Positions 17,518 through 26,387 of a DNA stretch of 44,767 bases are shown here, one piece after another. The notes under the pieces are model-generated. The model saw only the letters and a program-made list of their open reading frames with translations. It was not told the DNA's origin and did no database searches. The DNA is taken from the NCBI GenBank assembly GCA_021775095.1, contig JAJFII010000097.1, positions 1-44,767 on the forward strand. The letters are read 5' to 3'. The stretch comes from Rhodospirillales bacterium. GTDB lineage: Bacteria > Pseudomonadota > Alphaproteobacteria > Rhodospirillales > Casp-alpha2. Every line of letters begins with the position of its first letter. The first letter of the stretch is position 1. Both the position numbers and the translations under genes were made by a program.

Positions 17518-19719
17518 ATGACAATATCGACCGCTAAAAACGACCTGGATGGTGATCTAAGCACCGTCATCTTTCTCAGTGAACTGTTAGACAGTCCCTA
17601 TGATGTCCTCAGGTGTGATGCCGTTCAGGCTTTGGGATTTCTGCCAGGCGAAAAGAGTCTTGGGGCGATAATCAAAGCCCTGCGTGATGAAGATGAAGAT
17701 GTGCGTTGTGATGCGGTCGCCGCATTGGGACTGGTCGCTGACCAACGTGCCATTCCGGCACTCGTGGAAAATCTGAAACTCGATCCTTGTGGTGATGTTA
17801 AGGTTTTGGCCGTCGAACTGCTGGGCCAACTGGCAGCCAAGGAGGCCGCCCCGTTACTTCGCGACTTGGTGGCAGGTCGCGACGTCAGCCCTGAAATCCA
17901 ATGGGACGACGACGGGTTTTTTGAAGACGGCTGGGACGATTGGCTTGATATTCAATTCAAATCGATCACCGCCCTGGGGCAGCTTGAGGACCAAACTTCC
18001 GCACAGGTGATTGTTGCCGCCCTCGGCGACGAACAGGGCCAGGATTTGTCTGAAGTCGGTTGTAAGGCGCTGGCCTGTATGGGCGAAAAAGGACTGAGCG
18101 CCCTTGAAGGTATGCTCGACGATGCATCAGAGCGCATGAAACGGGCCATCGTCGGCGCCCTTTCAGGCGCTTCGGCGAAAACCGCGATCCCCTATTTGCA
18201 TGATTTATTAAAAAGCCCGGACCCGCAACTGCGCCTTGCAGCGTTGCAAAATCTATCCACCCACAAAAACCACATCCCTTGCCTTAAGCTTTTGTTGGAC
18301 GACCCGGACCCCGTCGTTCGCACCAATGCCTTCCGGTTGGCCCAACCAACGGAACAGCAGATTGTCGACGTTTTGTTTTCTGACGCGCCGGGTCCGGTTA
18401 TGATAGCCGCATTGGAGAGGTTGAATTCTGGCAAAAAGCTGGGCGCGGATCATCCCTATATCAAGTTGTTAATCCATCTGGCCGACCACCCGTCCCAGGA
18501 TGTGGCCGCCGCCGCAATTACCGCCCTGACGTCGCGGGGTGGCAACAAAATTATGGCTGAACTGGAAACACGGATGCAGGATCCGGAAACTCCCGATGCC
18601 GTTGCCTGGGCCATTGTCCGGGCTCTTGGAACCTTGTCATCCAAACGTGGGATCGATATTTTGGCGGAAGCCGCTTTTTCCGATGTTCGCGAAATTCGTA
18701 TGGAAGCGCTGTCGTCCTTGCAGCGCCGCGCCCTTACAGGATCCAAAAATGCCAAAGACGTCCTGTGCCAGATAACCACAAACCAAACCGTCGATATAAA
18801 AAGTCCTGAAGGCCCCCGGGCAAAAGACAACAATGCCGCCGTACGCCGGGAAATGACGCAGTCGGGCCTGAACATCGAAGAGCCCGACGCGGACCAGCCT
18901 TCTTCGACTTTGGGCGCTATTTTTGGTGATGAACAAACCGCCAACGGCTGGTTGGCGGCCAATGAAAATAGCGAAATTCTTGAACCGCTCAATGACCACG
19001 AAATGGCCCTGCTGGCGATGGCGGAGCGGATGCCGAAAAAACAAAAAATATCCCTGGAGCAGTCATCACAATCGGCGGCGGAAGATTCAAGGCGTGTTGC
19101 CGTGCGCCTTTTGGTGCCCTGTGCCGGTAGTGATGTTAACGATATTTTGGTTTCGGCCCTGGATGTAAAAGACGAAGACCTGTGCCGCAGCGCCGCAGAC
19201 GGACTGATACAACGATTTGACAAGGACCATCCGTTTCAGGAACAGGAATTGGAGAAAATTTCCCACCTCCTGTTTTCCGCCAATGGGGATTTGCGCAGAC
19301 TGGGGTTGGAACTTTTGGCATTGCAGGGGGCCGACGCCGTGCGGCCCTACCTGCAAAAATCGCTGAATGACACAGATGTATTGGTCCGCTCCACGGCCAT
19401 CCGTTTAAGCCCGCGGGATCTGCTGTCCGATGATCAGTTGTCGCGGTTGTTGGATGACCCCATGCCCCTGGTCCGTTCCGCCGCCGCGTCCGTTATCGCA
19501 TCGTCCCGAGCGAAAGACCGGTTTACCGTTCTGTTCGGTTTTGTCTTTAAGCACGGTGGATTTCATTGCCTGGAAATGGCAAAAAAACTCTCAACCCTGT
19601 CGTCTACCAGGGCTGTCGCCAAGGCATCAAGTGTCCTGGCCGCAGAAGACCGCAAATCCGACTGGGCCATCGCCATGGAATTTCTGAAATTTTCCTTACG
19701 CCACCGGGCCATGAATTAG
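17518..19719 (+). CDS. HEAT-repeat protein downstream of idrA
   Basis: A 733-residue protein built largely of HEAT/PBS-lyase-type repeats: many helical pairs of the form DEDEDVRCDAVAALG, each about 31 residues, at roughly 20-430 and 490-700. Two breaks stand out: an acidic, tryptophan-rich insert (DDDGFFEDGWDDW, about residues 130-145) and a charged, probably disordered linker (about 425-500). No signal peptide or membrane segment is present, so it should be cytoplasmic. The ATG at 17518 has CTGGAG upstream and lies 84 bases after idrA, same strand, with no strong terminator between. HEAT scaffolds bind proteins; by position it could help mature or hold the molybdenum subunit before Tat export. 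That is a hypothesis; no enzymatic residues are visible. Confidence 0.85.
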   Translation: MTISTAKNDLDGDLSTVIFLSELLDSPYDVLRCDAVQALGFLPGEKSLGAIIKALRDEDEDVRCDAVAALGLVADQRAIPALVENLKLDPCGDVKVLAVELLGQLAAKEAAPLLRDLVAGRDVSPEIQWDDDGFFEDGWDDWLDIQFKSITALGQLEDQTSAQVIVAALGDEQGQDLSEVGCKALACMGEKGLSALEGMLDDASERMKRAIVGALSGASAKTAIPYLHDLLKSPDPQLRLAALQNLSTHKNHIPCLKLLLDDPDPVVRTNAFRLAQPTEQQIVDVLFSDAPGPVMIAALERLNSGKKLGADHPYIKLLIHLADHPSQDVAAAAITALTSRGGNKIMAELETRMQDPETPDAVAWAIVRALGTLSSKRGIDILAEAAFSDVREIRMEALSSLQRRALTGSKNAKDVLCQITTNQTVDIKSPEGPRAKDNNAAVRREMTQSGLNIEEPDADQPSSTLGAIFGDEQTANGWLAANENSEILEPLNDHEMALLAMAERMPKKQKISLEQSSQSAAEDSRRVAVRLLVPCAGSDVNDILVSALDVKDEDLCRSAADGLIQRFDKDHPFQEQELEKISHLLFSANGDLRRLGLELLALQGADAVRPYLQKSLNDTDVLVRSTAIRLSPRDLLSDDQLSRLLDDPMPLVRSAAASVIASSRAKDRFTVLFGFVFKHGGFHCLEMAKKLSTLSSTRAVAKASSVLAAEDRKSDWAIAMEFLKFSLRHRAMN

Positions 19720-19851
19720 AGCGTGTCTTCCCTAATTGGATTCAAACCCCTTTTCGGTGATGATTTGCCGCGATATTTATCTTCAACTTGTGATTGGTTA
19801 TAAATGCCTGAAAAAAATCTCTGCATTCCTGGTCAAATGTAGCAGCCGGTT

Positions 19852-20541
19852 TCAGGGATCAAAGATTTCCGGTTTTTCCTTCGTCAGGCGCTCAATTGTC
19901 CGCCAGACTTCATGCAGGTGTTGGCGCATTTCGCGGACCGCTAATTGGCTGTTACCGCGCTTTATTGCGGCAAAAATGGCCTTATGCTGGACCCGCATTT
20001 CTTCAATGTGACCGGGCTGCTCAAAACTTATATATCGAACGCGATCGAGCTGGCCTTTCACGGTTTGTATGACCTTCCAGGCCCGCGGCAGGGTGACACT
20101 TTTGGATAATGTATGATGAAAGTCTTCATCCAATTTTAAAAATTCATCGTAATCATTTTGCGCGACCGTTAATTCCTGGCGCCGCAAATTGCCTTCCAAC
20201 CGGTATAGAAATTCGGCACTGATTTGTTTGGCGGCCCGTTGAACAATGGCTGTTTCCAATACGTCCCGAATAAACTGCGCTTCCTTCACTTCTGCAACCC
20301 GGATAGGCGCAACAAAGGTGCCACGCTGCGGGTAAATATCGACAAGGCCTTCGTCGGCAAGGCGGATCAGGGCTTCGCGAACGGGGGTCCGACTGACACC
20401 TAAGCGGATCGACAATTCTTTTTCGCTTAACGCTTCCGAAGGCCTGAGTTTTAATTTTATAATTAACTCCCGCAGATGGGAAAAGACCTGCATGGCTACC
20501 GGTAATCGACGGTCTGGGACGTCGGGCAAACGAAGCTCCAT
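19852..20541 (-). CDS. GntR-family (FadR/FCD subfamily) transcriptional regulator
   Basis: A 229-residue DNA-binding regulator. The winged helix-turn-helix lies at about residues 15-75 with the signature LSEKELSIRLGVSRTPVREAL, and the all-helical FCD ligand domain fills the rest, with metal-ligand-like residues in LDEDFHHTL and later VQHKAIF and MRQHL. I choose the ATG complementary to 20539-20541. A longer form would need a TTG at 20583, but that codon lies only 9 bases beyond the -10 of a good promoter (20592-20620), leaving no room for a leader. Downstream of the sugar transporter operon on the same strand; a shared 20-base element near both promoters suggests it controls itself and the transporter. 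Inducer is probably a sugar-derived acid or sugar. Confidence 0.88.
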   Translation of the reverse strand: MELRLPDVPDRRLPVAMQVFSHLRELIIKLKLRPSEALSEKELSIRLGVSRTPVREALIRLADEGLVDIYPQRGTFVAPIRVAEVKEAQFIRDVLETAIVQRAAKQISAEFLYRLEGNLRRQELTVAQNDYDEFLKLDEDFHHTLSKSVTLPRAWKVIQTVKGQLDRVRYISFEQPGHIEEMRVQHKAIFAAIKRGNSQLAVREMRQHLHEVWRTIERLTKEKPEIFDP

Positions 20542-20591
20542 ATGGTTAAGCAAAATAATCCGATCCCTCTTGCGGTTTACCAAGCCCAGTC

Positions 20592-20620
20592 ATTATGGGA
20601 AGGGCCCGGTAAATTGTCAA
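20592..20620 (-). promoter_or_regulatory. Promoter of the GntR-family gene
   Basis: On the minus strand, TTGACA (complement of 20615-20620) and CATAAT (complement of 20592-20597) are separated by exactly 17 bases, a near-consensus sigma-70 promoter. Transcription would start near 20585 and run into the regulator gene. The putative operator adjoins the -35 element at 20621. Confidence 0.6.
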
Positions 20621-20640
20621 TTGACATGCTACCATGGTAG
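20621..20640. promoter_or_regulatory. Putative GntR operator, copy 1
   Basis: TTGACATGCTACCATGGTAG contains the 12-base perfect palindrome CTACCATGGTAG (20629-20640). It abuts the -35 element of the regulator's own promoter. A copy differing at one base lies upstream of the transporter operon in the opposite orientation. Shared position next to both promoters supports an operator; binding itself is inferred. Confidence 0.6.
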
Positions 20641-20824
20641 ATCAAGACACCAGACTGTCGCCCGAAGGGATAAAAGGAGGTTGGCGGAATTCGGATTGGT
20701 TTCGACGGGCCCGATTGGGCCTGGACACCGGCTTATAACAAGACCCGGAACAGGGTCATAAAAGCGCTGCCCAATGGAGCGATGGGCAACCGGAGTTATT
20801 GTGTGCCGACATCGACGCACTTTT

Positions 20825-22369
20825 TTACGGCGTTGCCTGAACAGGACTCATATCGACTTCGACCGCCTCATGGATCAGGTTCATAATGCCTTGGCTCATG
20901 GCCGAATACTCACGGCAGTTCGCAAGCTCGCCCATAACCCGGTAATCGTTCATCACGACAATCCGGTCAGCCAGCGTAATCATTTCCGGCATATCGCTGG
21001 TAATCAGCAGGATCGCCGTCCCTTCATCCGACAACTCGCGGATGAGTTCATGCAAATAAGTCTTGGTTTTGATATCGATACCGACGGAAGGTTCATCAAC
21101 AATCAGAATTTTAACGCCGGCTGCCAACCATTTGGCGACACTGACTTTTTGCTGGTTGCCGCCAGACAAATTACCAACCAGTTGGTCAAGCGACGGCGCT
21201 TTGACCTCGAGTTTGTTTATAAAAGGAAGAGTCTGGGTGCGGATCGCCCGATTGGTCAAAAACGCCACGCCCTTGGCAAGCCGCTGCCAAACGGTCATGC
21301 CAACATTCTCGAGAACCGAGTGCATCAGGACCAGACCCTCGGTTTTCCGATCCTCACTGACATAACCGATTTTATAGCGCCCAACCGCATCGGCAACATT
21401 TGAAATGGCGGCGATGTGCTGATCGACGAGAACTTCACCAGCGGTCACCAGATATTTGCCCAGGATCGATTTCGCCAGTTCCGTTCGACCGGCTCCGACC
21501 AATCCATAAAGGCCGACGATTTCTCCTTTGTGAACGCTCAGATCAACAGCCCGGTGGCCAATGGCTGTTGTGATGTTTTTCAGCTCCAGTACGGGTGGGT
21601 TCCCCGTCCGGTCGCGCGCCTGCCAGTTGGGAATTTGTTCGCTGCGGCCAATCATCAGCTTAACAATGTCCTGGCGGCCCAAACCTTCCATGGGCTGGCT
21701 TTCGCAGGCGTTTTTTCCATCGCGCAGAACCGTCACCCGGTCACAAATCTCCTGCACCTCTTCAAGTTTATGGCTGACGAATATCATACTTACACCGTCG
21801 TCGCGCAAGCGGTTCAGGACAGCGAATAGATTATCGGTTTCATGGGGGGTCAGTGAGGCGGTCGGTTCATCCAACAGCAAAACATGGGATTTGAGCGCAA
21901 GCGCCTTGGCTATTTCGACTAGTTGCATGCGGGCAACGCTCAGTTTCTCGACCGGGATTGCCGGGTCCGCATCGAGGCCAAGCATTTCCAGCCAGTGCCG
22001 CGCTTGCCGATGCAATTCCTGGTAATCGATCCGTTTCAGGGGGTGGGAATCGAGCTTTTCGAGAAACATATTTTCACTGATGGAAAACCGTGGAATCAGA
22101 TTGCGTTCCTGATGAACCACACCAATGCCTTTGGCAATGGCATCGCGCGGTCCGTGCAGGACAAGCGGTGCACCGTCCAAAAAAAGCGTCCCGCCATCCG
22201 GCTTGTGGATGCCGGTGACGATTTTAATGAGGGTCGATTTGCCGGCACCGTTTTCACCGAGCAAGGCATGAATAGAGCCTTTTTTCAAATCCATAGCCAC
22301 GTCATCAAGGGCCATCACCCCGGGAAACCTTTTGCACAACCCTTTCGTCTGAAAAACCACGTCACTCAT
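20825..22369 (-). CDS. Sugar ABC transporter ATP-binding protein (RbsA-like, two ATPase domains)
   Basis: A cytoplasmic ATPase of 514 residues with two fused ABC domains, as in ribose/xylose-type importers. The first has Walker A GENGAGKST, a degenerate signature (LSVARMQ) and Walker B LLLDEPTAS; the second has the degenerate Walker A GLVGAGRTE usual in this family, a full signature LSGGNQQ and Walker B ILIVDEPSVG. The ATG complementary to 22367-22369 overlaps the preceding permease stop as ATGA, so translation is coupled. It powers import by the two permeases and binding protein encoded upstream in the same operon. The exact sugar is not readable from this subunit. Confidence 0.95.
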   Translation of the reverse strand: MSDVVFQTKGLCKRFPGVMALDDVAMDLKKGSIHALLGENGAGKSTLIKIVTGIHKPDGGTLFLDGAPLVLHGPRDAIAKGIGVVHQERNLIPRFSISENMFLEKLDSHPLKRIDYQELHRQARHWLEMLGLDADPAIPVEKLSVARMQLVEIAKALALKSHVLLLDEPTASLTPHETDNLFAVLNRLRDDGVSMIFVSHKLEEVQEICDRVTVLRDGKNACESQPMEGLGRQDIVKLMIGRSEQIPNWQARDRTGNPPVLELKNITTAIGHRAVDLSVHKGEIVGLYGLVGAGRTELAKSILGKYLVTAGEVLVDQHIAAISNVADAVGRYKIGYVSEDRKTEGLVLMHSVLENVGMTVWQRLAKGVAFLTNRAIRTQTLPFINKLEVKAPSLDQLVGNLSGGNQQKVSVAKWLAAGVKILIVDEPSVGIDIKTKTYLHELIRELSDEGTAILLITSDMPEMITLADRIVVMNDYRVMGELANCREYSAMSQGIMNLIHEAVEVDMSPVQATP

Positions 22370-23343
22370 GCGGCCAGCCTCTTTTCGGTTTTTTGCGCAC
22401 GCACTTCGCGCCACCGATTGACACCCACCGCCCACAGGATAAGGCCGCCGAGGACGACCTGCACAAGGAACGGATCAATATTAAAAAGCACAAGAACCTG
22501 ATTGATGATGACAACAATGGTTACCCCTAACAGGGTTCCGGCCACACTGACTTTCCCCCCGGTCAACACCGCACCGCCGATAACCGGGGCGGCAAAGGAC
22601 AGGATCAGCCAGTCATCGCCAATGGTCGGCTGCCCCAATTGCAAACGCCCGACCAGCATGATGCCGGCCATGGCGGCCAGCAGGCCCGATATGGCATGGG
22701 CGGCGACCACCGTTTTGGCGACCGAAATACCGGAAAGTTCAGCCGAATGTGCGTTGCCCCCCACCGCCAGGATAAACCGGCCGAGCGGCAGAAAACTCAG
22801 CAAATACCACAAACCAACAGCAACTACGACGGTCGGCAGGATCAACCAGGGGAGCGGCCCGAGAAAGGTTTCGTTGCCTAAAAGTTTGACGATCTCGGGA
22901 ATTTTGTAAAACGGCTGGGCTTCGGTGATACCCAGGTTGATGCCTTTGAAAATGGACAGACTGGCGAGGGTTATGACAAAGGCGGAAATTCCCGTCCAGG
23001 CGACCAAAACTCCATTGGCGATACCGGCAAACAGGCCAATGCCGAGCGCCAGCAACGCCGCCACGGGCCAGGGTATGAGCCAGACTTCCATCATCCCGCC
23101 GAAAGAAATCGCCGCCAGGCCGCCAATGGCGCCAACCGACAAATTCATTTGGCCGATGGCAATGATCATCATTTGGGACAGGGCAATGAGCGCGTTAACG
23201 GCAATCGCCAGCAGCAGAATCTGAAGGTTATAGGGCGACAGGAATTCCGGGTTGAACACGCTGACAATGACAATTGCCGCAACCGTAATCAGCAACGGGC
23301 CAAACCAGTCGGATTCCCGATAATTGGCTAGTTGTGAATTCAT
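22366..23343 (-). CDS. Sugar ABC transporter permease (RbsC-like)
   Basis: An inner-membrane permease of 325 residues of the BPD_transp_2/RbsC family, with about nine to ten hydrophobic helices and the family segment LSVGAIGGLAA near residue 75 and GGxxLxGG (GGAVLTGG) in the C-terminal third. It starts with the ATG complementary to 23341-23343, which overlaps the stop of the upstream permease as ATGA; its own stop overlaps the ATPase start the same way. It pairs with the second permease as a heterodimeric channel. The frame stays open upstream, but that part is antisense-like translation of the other permease gene. Confidence 0.93.
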   Translation of the reverse strand: MNSQLANYRESDWFGPLLITVAAIVIVSVFNPEFLSPYNLQILLLAIAVNALIALSQMMIIAIGQMNLSVGAIGGLAAISFGGMMEVWLIPWPVAALLALGIGLFAGIANGVLVAWTGISAFVITLASLSIFKGINLGITEAQPFYKIPEIVKLLGNETFLGPLPWLILPTVVVAVGLWYLLSFLPLGRFILAVGGNAHSAELSGISVAKTVVAAHAISGLLAAMAGIMLVGRLQLGQPTIGDDWLILSFAAPVIGGAVLTGGKVSVAGTLLGVTIVVIINQVLVLFNIDPFLVQVVLGGLILWAVGVNRWREVRAQKTEKRLAA

Positions 23344-24389
23344 ACCAATTTCTTTCGGGCCAGGTAGGAACGGCGAAGAAGATCCATAAGTACGGCGACA
23401 AGTAAAAGCAGGCCCAGATAGGTTTGCACCCAAAAGGCCGCAATCTGCAGCAGCAACAATCCGGTGGTCAGCATGGTGACCAGGAAGGCACCGAGCAGGG
23501 TACCCAGGACAGAGGCCCGACCACCGGTTAACAATGTGCCGCCGAGGACCGGCCCGAGAAACGCCGGCAGCAACCAGTCCTGACCCAATTGTCCGGCCAT
23601 GGACGGAATTGCCGCACCGGTGCGCGACACCAGCATCAAGCCGGCAACCCCGGCCAGTACGCCGGACAGGGCATGGCACCATACGGTCATGCGCTGCACC
23701 CGAATACCCGAAAGTTCGGCGGCCTGGGGACTGGCGCCGACCGCCAGCATTTGCCGTCCTGTCGCCGTAAACCGGAACAGCACCGACAGCAGCCCGGCAA
23801 CGACAAAAGTGATCAGCAGAAGCGGCGATATAACGCCGAAAAACTTCATCCGGCCCGGGGCCACCACTTCCGGCGCAATTTCGCGAAAGGATCCGGCGTG
23901 GGTCAGAAAAATCATGACCCCGAAAAAGATGCTCATGGACGCCAGGGTGATAATGAAACTATGGAGGCCGGAACGGACAATGACGATGCCGTTCAGGGCC
24001 CCCAAAGCGCCACCAACGCCGAGCCCGCCGACCAGCGACAGATACCAGGGCAAACCCAGGGACTGCATCAACCATCCGGCCGCCATGGCCGCACAGACAC
24101 CAATGGAGCCGACGGAAAGGTTCAGACCGCCGGTAATTATAACCACCATCATGGAAAACCCGATCATGATGTTAACCGCCGCCGTCCGCCCCATGGCAAA
24201 AAGACTGAATTTCGAAACAAATCCGGGGTTAAGCAGGGTAAAAAGCACGGCAAAGACCAGAATGAGAGCGATCAGGCCAAATTCATTGGTCAGCAAAAGC
24301 CGCATCGCCGGGTGCTGGGATGATGTTTCCTGAACGTCGGGGCCGAACGCGTCGGCAGTTCGGTCGGCGGCTTTTGTTGTGTTGTTCAT
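23340..24389 (-). CDS. Sugar ABC transporter permease (RbsC-like), second copy
   Basis: An inner-membrane permease of 349 residues, homologous to the following permease and of the same RbsC/BPD_transp_2 family: LSVGSIGVCAAMAAG near residue 92 and GPVLGGTLLTGG in the C-terminal part. A cytoplasmic N-terminal tail of about 30 polar residues precedes the first helix. Start is the ATG complementary to 24387-24389. It lies 120 bases after the binding-protein gene, a gap that contains two strong hairpins, and overlaps the next gene by four bases. Two different permease genes are typical of rhamnose (RhaP/RhaQ) and several pentose or deoxysugar importers. Confidence 0.93.
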   Translation of the reverse strand: MNNTTKAADRTADAFGPDVQETSSQHPAMRLLLTNEFGLIALILVFAVLFTLLNPGFVSKFSLFAMGRTAAVNIMIGFSMMVVIITGGLNLSVGSIGVCAAMAAGWLMQSLGLPWYLSLVGGLGVGGALGALNGIVIVRSGLHSFIITLASMSIFFGVMIFLTHAGSFREIAPEVVAPGRMKFFGVISPLLLITFVVAGLLSVLFRFTATGRQMLAVGASPQAAELSGIRVQRMTVWCHALSGVLAGVAGLMLVSRTGAAIPSMAGQLGQDWLLPAFLGPVLGGTLLTGGRASVLGTLLGAFLVTMLTTGLLLLQIAAFWVQTYLGLLLLVAVLMDLLRRSYLARKKLV

Positions 24390-24439
24390 ACCCGACTGCG
24401 CGCCTTACAAAACCAAATGAAATGAGAAGACAGGAGAAC

Positions 24440-24467
24440 CGGGCGGGTTTCATTTAAATCCCGCCCG
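24440..24467. other. GC-rich intercistronic hairpin between binding protein and permease genes
   Basis: CGGGCGGG (24440-24447) and CCCGCCCG (24460-24467) form a perfect 8-base-pair GC stem with a 12-base AT-rich loop. It is not followed by a T-run on the minus strand, so it is more likely a partial terminator or an mRNA-stabilising structure than a full terminator. Such hairpins after a binding-protein gene commonly raise its level over the membrane subunits; that effect is inferred here. Confidence 0.6.
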
Positions 24468-24494
24468 ATATTTCTCTTATTAGTAGCTGAGACA

Positions 24495-24514
24495 GTTAGG
24501 GTCAGGACCCTAAC
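24495..24514. other. Hairpin spanning the binding-protein stop codon
   Basis: GTTAGGGTC and GACCCTAAC (24495-24503 and 24506-24514) are perfect inverted repeats separated by two bases, giving 8 pairs with a 4-base loop. The stop codon of the binding-protein gene (complement of 24510-24512) is inside the stem. Together with the GC hairpin 28 bases further downstream it probably protects the binding-protein message. Confidence 0.55.
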
Positions 24515-25529
24515 AACTAAGATAGGTTTTTTCGAAGCTTGCTAACAGGGTTTTGGTAATCTTCTGCATGGAAGCCACATAGTTGTCGGCTTCATTAATA
24601 CCGGCGAAAACGGTTCCGGAATCAATGAACTTGTTGGTCAGTGCGTTGGTTTTAAAGGGCGCATCGGCTTTTACCTTGCAGCCGGAGCGCAGTTTGTCGG
24701 CGGCAAAGGATCCGATGTACCCTTGACCATAGGGATTTTGCAGCATGGTGCCGTGGACAAATCCATCTTTGATCGCCTGGATAACCACTTTGTCGTGATC
24801 GATACCAACCATGACAATGCGTTTATCGCCAATTTTCCGCAGAGCGTTTGAGGCAACAACGGCAGGAACCCAGGCGGTTGTGATAATGCCGTCAACGTCT
24901 TTGGCATGGGCCGCCAGATAGGCGTTAATCTTTTCCTCGGCCGGTTCCGGCGCATCGATGTCGGCTATCACCTGAATGACCTCGGCGCCGGCTTCGACCG
25001 CCGCTTTGTTCACGGCATCAATGCGCAGCTGGGTATTCGGGTCCACCAGAAAACCGGTGAAGTGGGCAATCTTTTTGCCTTTTCCGCCGGCCAGTTTCGT
25101 CAACAGCTCTTTTGTCCCCAGATAGGCGGAATTGCCGGTATCCGTGCCCATGCAGAACAGCGCATCTGACGGATCTTTCAGGCAACCGGCCAGGGCCATG
25201 ACCGGTGCACCGGTATCTGCCAATTCGTTGGCAATGGCAACGGTGCCAACGGGATCACCCGGGAAAATAAGAAACGCGTTGTAACCCTGGGTCACCAGAC
25301 TTTCGAGCATCTGATTCTGCATGCTCAATTCCCATTTTTGCGGAACTTTATACTCAGCTGAACCCAAGCCAAAATCTTTGGCCGCGTCGGCACCGGCCTG
25401 CTCCCAGGCGGCGAAATAGGGGTGTGGACCTCCCGGAACCAGCGCCACTTTTGTCGAACTGTCTGCGTAGGCGTTACCTGAAAGCGCGACAACCGCCAGA
25501 CAGGATGAGATCATTAACTTGCGTAACAT
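24510..25529 (-). CDS. Periplasmic sugar-binding protein of ABC transporter
   Basis: A secreted substrate-binding protein of 339 residues, of the periplasmic-binding-protein-4/ribose-binding type. A Sec signal peptide (residues 1-22, MLRKLMIS... ending NAYA-DS) precedes the mature start at STKVALVPGGPHPYFAAWEQ, the usual first strand and substrate loop. The ATG complementary to 25527-25529 has AAGGAGG upstream; the open frame extends further but without signal-like sequence. Mature protein contains paired cysteines (ALAGCLKD and LFCMGTD) that could form a disulfide. It is the first gene of the transporter operon, behind a promoter with the putative GntR operator. By the mutarotase neighbour a deoxysugar such as L-rhamnose or L-fucose is a reasonable guess. 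Confidence 0.93.
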   Translation of the reverse strand: MLRKLMISSCLAVVALSGNAYADSSTKVALVPGGPHPYFAAWEQAGADAAKDFGLGSAEYKVPQKWELSMQNQMLESLVTQGYNAFLIFPGDPVGTVAIANELADTGAPVMALAGCLKDPSDALFCMGTDTGNSAYLGTKELLTKLAGGKGKKIAHFTGFLVDPNTQLRIDAVNKAAVEAGAEVIQVIADIDAPEPAEEKINAYLAAHAKDVDGIITTAWVPAVVASNALRKIGDKRIVMVGIDHDKVVIQAIKDGFVHGTMLQNPYGQGYIGSFAADKLRSGCKVKADAPFKTNALTNKFIDSGTVFAGINEADNYVASMQKITKTLLASFEKTYLSC

Positions 25530-25623
25530 AAAAAAAACCTCCTTGTTGATAACAAATCGCATTTTTAGGGGCCGCGTCGGTCGGCCCGACCGGGTCAATA
25601 CCACCGGCGAAAAAAACAATAAA

Positions 25624-25643
25624 CTGCCATGGTAGCATGTCAA
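25624..25643. promoter_or_regulatory. Putative GntR operator, copy 2, with transporter promoter
   Basis: On the minus strand this reads TTGACATGCTACCATGGCAG, 19 of 20 identical to the element upstream of the GntR gene. Its TTGACA can serve as a -35 element, with TATTGT 16 bases further toward the binding-protein gene as a -10. A repressor bound here would cover the spacer. Start codon of the binding-protein gene lies about 95 bases downstream. Confidence 0.6.
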
Positions 25644-25760
25644 CACGGGAATTCGCGGTCCCACGACACCGTTATCGATTATTGCAGATTAATAAAACCC
25701 GCCCACGGTCCCGCGCCACCAGGCTGGCAATTTAAAAAACCCACTGAACGGCCGCAGAGC

Positions 25761-26090
25761 TCAATCGAGATGAAAAACACTTTCCATCTTTGCCCACCAT
25801 TCGCCCTCTGCGCGCGTCGAAACCGGTTGCTGACAGGGGCTGCATACGGCCCACCAGTCGCGGGTTCGGGGATCATCCGCCATGGTTTTCATGTCGCCCT
25901 CAAAATCCACACCAACGTACTCCCAATAGCCAAAAAGTAGGTTCTCCGGTTCTTTCAGGAAAATCGAATAGTTGGTGATATGGCATTCACTGATTTTTGC
26001 CAGGATCTCCGGCCATACGGCAGCGTGCAACCGTTTGTATTCGTCGACCGCCCCGGCCTTGAGACCAATCATCATCCCCATTCGTTGCAT
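25761..26090 (-). CDS. rhaM: L-rhamnose mutarotase family protein
   Basis: A 109-residue protein of the RhaM/RhaU (former DUF718) family, which interconverts alpha and beta anomers of L-rhamnose or related sugars. The family's catalytic pair is visible as Y18 and H22 in EYKRLHAAVWPEI, and the conserved tryptophans are present in YWEYVGV, DWWAV and EWWAKM. ATG at 26090 with GGGGGT upstream. It is upstream of the transporter operon on the same strand; the 231-base gap carries the transporter's own promoter and operator, so it may be a separate unit. Its presence is the main clue to the transporter's substrate. No rhamnose catabolic enzymes are in the window, so the symbol is a family name. Confidence 0.88.
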   Translation of the reverse strand: MQRMGMMIGLKAGAVDEYKRLHAAVWPEILAKISECHITNYSIFLKEPENLLFGYWEYVGVDFEGDMKTMADDPRTRDWWAVCSPCQQPVSTRAEGEWWAKMESVFHLD

Positions 26091-26387
26091 GGTTACCCCC
26101 TATTTAATAAGTCTAAATGTCTTGTATCGCCAGATTAAGCGCCGACGAATTGGCGATCAATCCTGAATATTTTATTCTCTGGGCCGACGACCCGCACGGT
26201 ACCTCTGAAAATAGTTAGTCCCATTCAAATCCATTTATCAGTTCACGCAACCCCAACCGGCTAACGCCGGTAGGTTCGGATGAAGGGGCCGGCGGGAAGT
26301 GGTTCCGTGTGTGGGCTCGAAATTTCGTCGATATCAATTATAATACCATCTATCACATGTAAAAACCGACAAAGCAGGGCCAGGTTA

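Noticed and set aside
20741-20792. Terminator after the sugar operon
   Set aside because: Small stems (GACCC/GGGTC and TGCCCA/TGGGCA) are present, but only a short TTTT follows; too weak to call.
23589-24333. Two long plus-strand frames opposite the permease genes
   Set aside because: Antisense to a high-GC membrane-protein gene, a common source of spurious frames; composition is Arg/Pro/His-rich and unlike a real protein.
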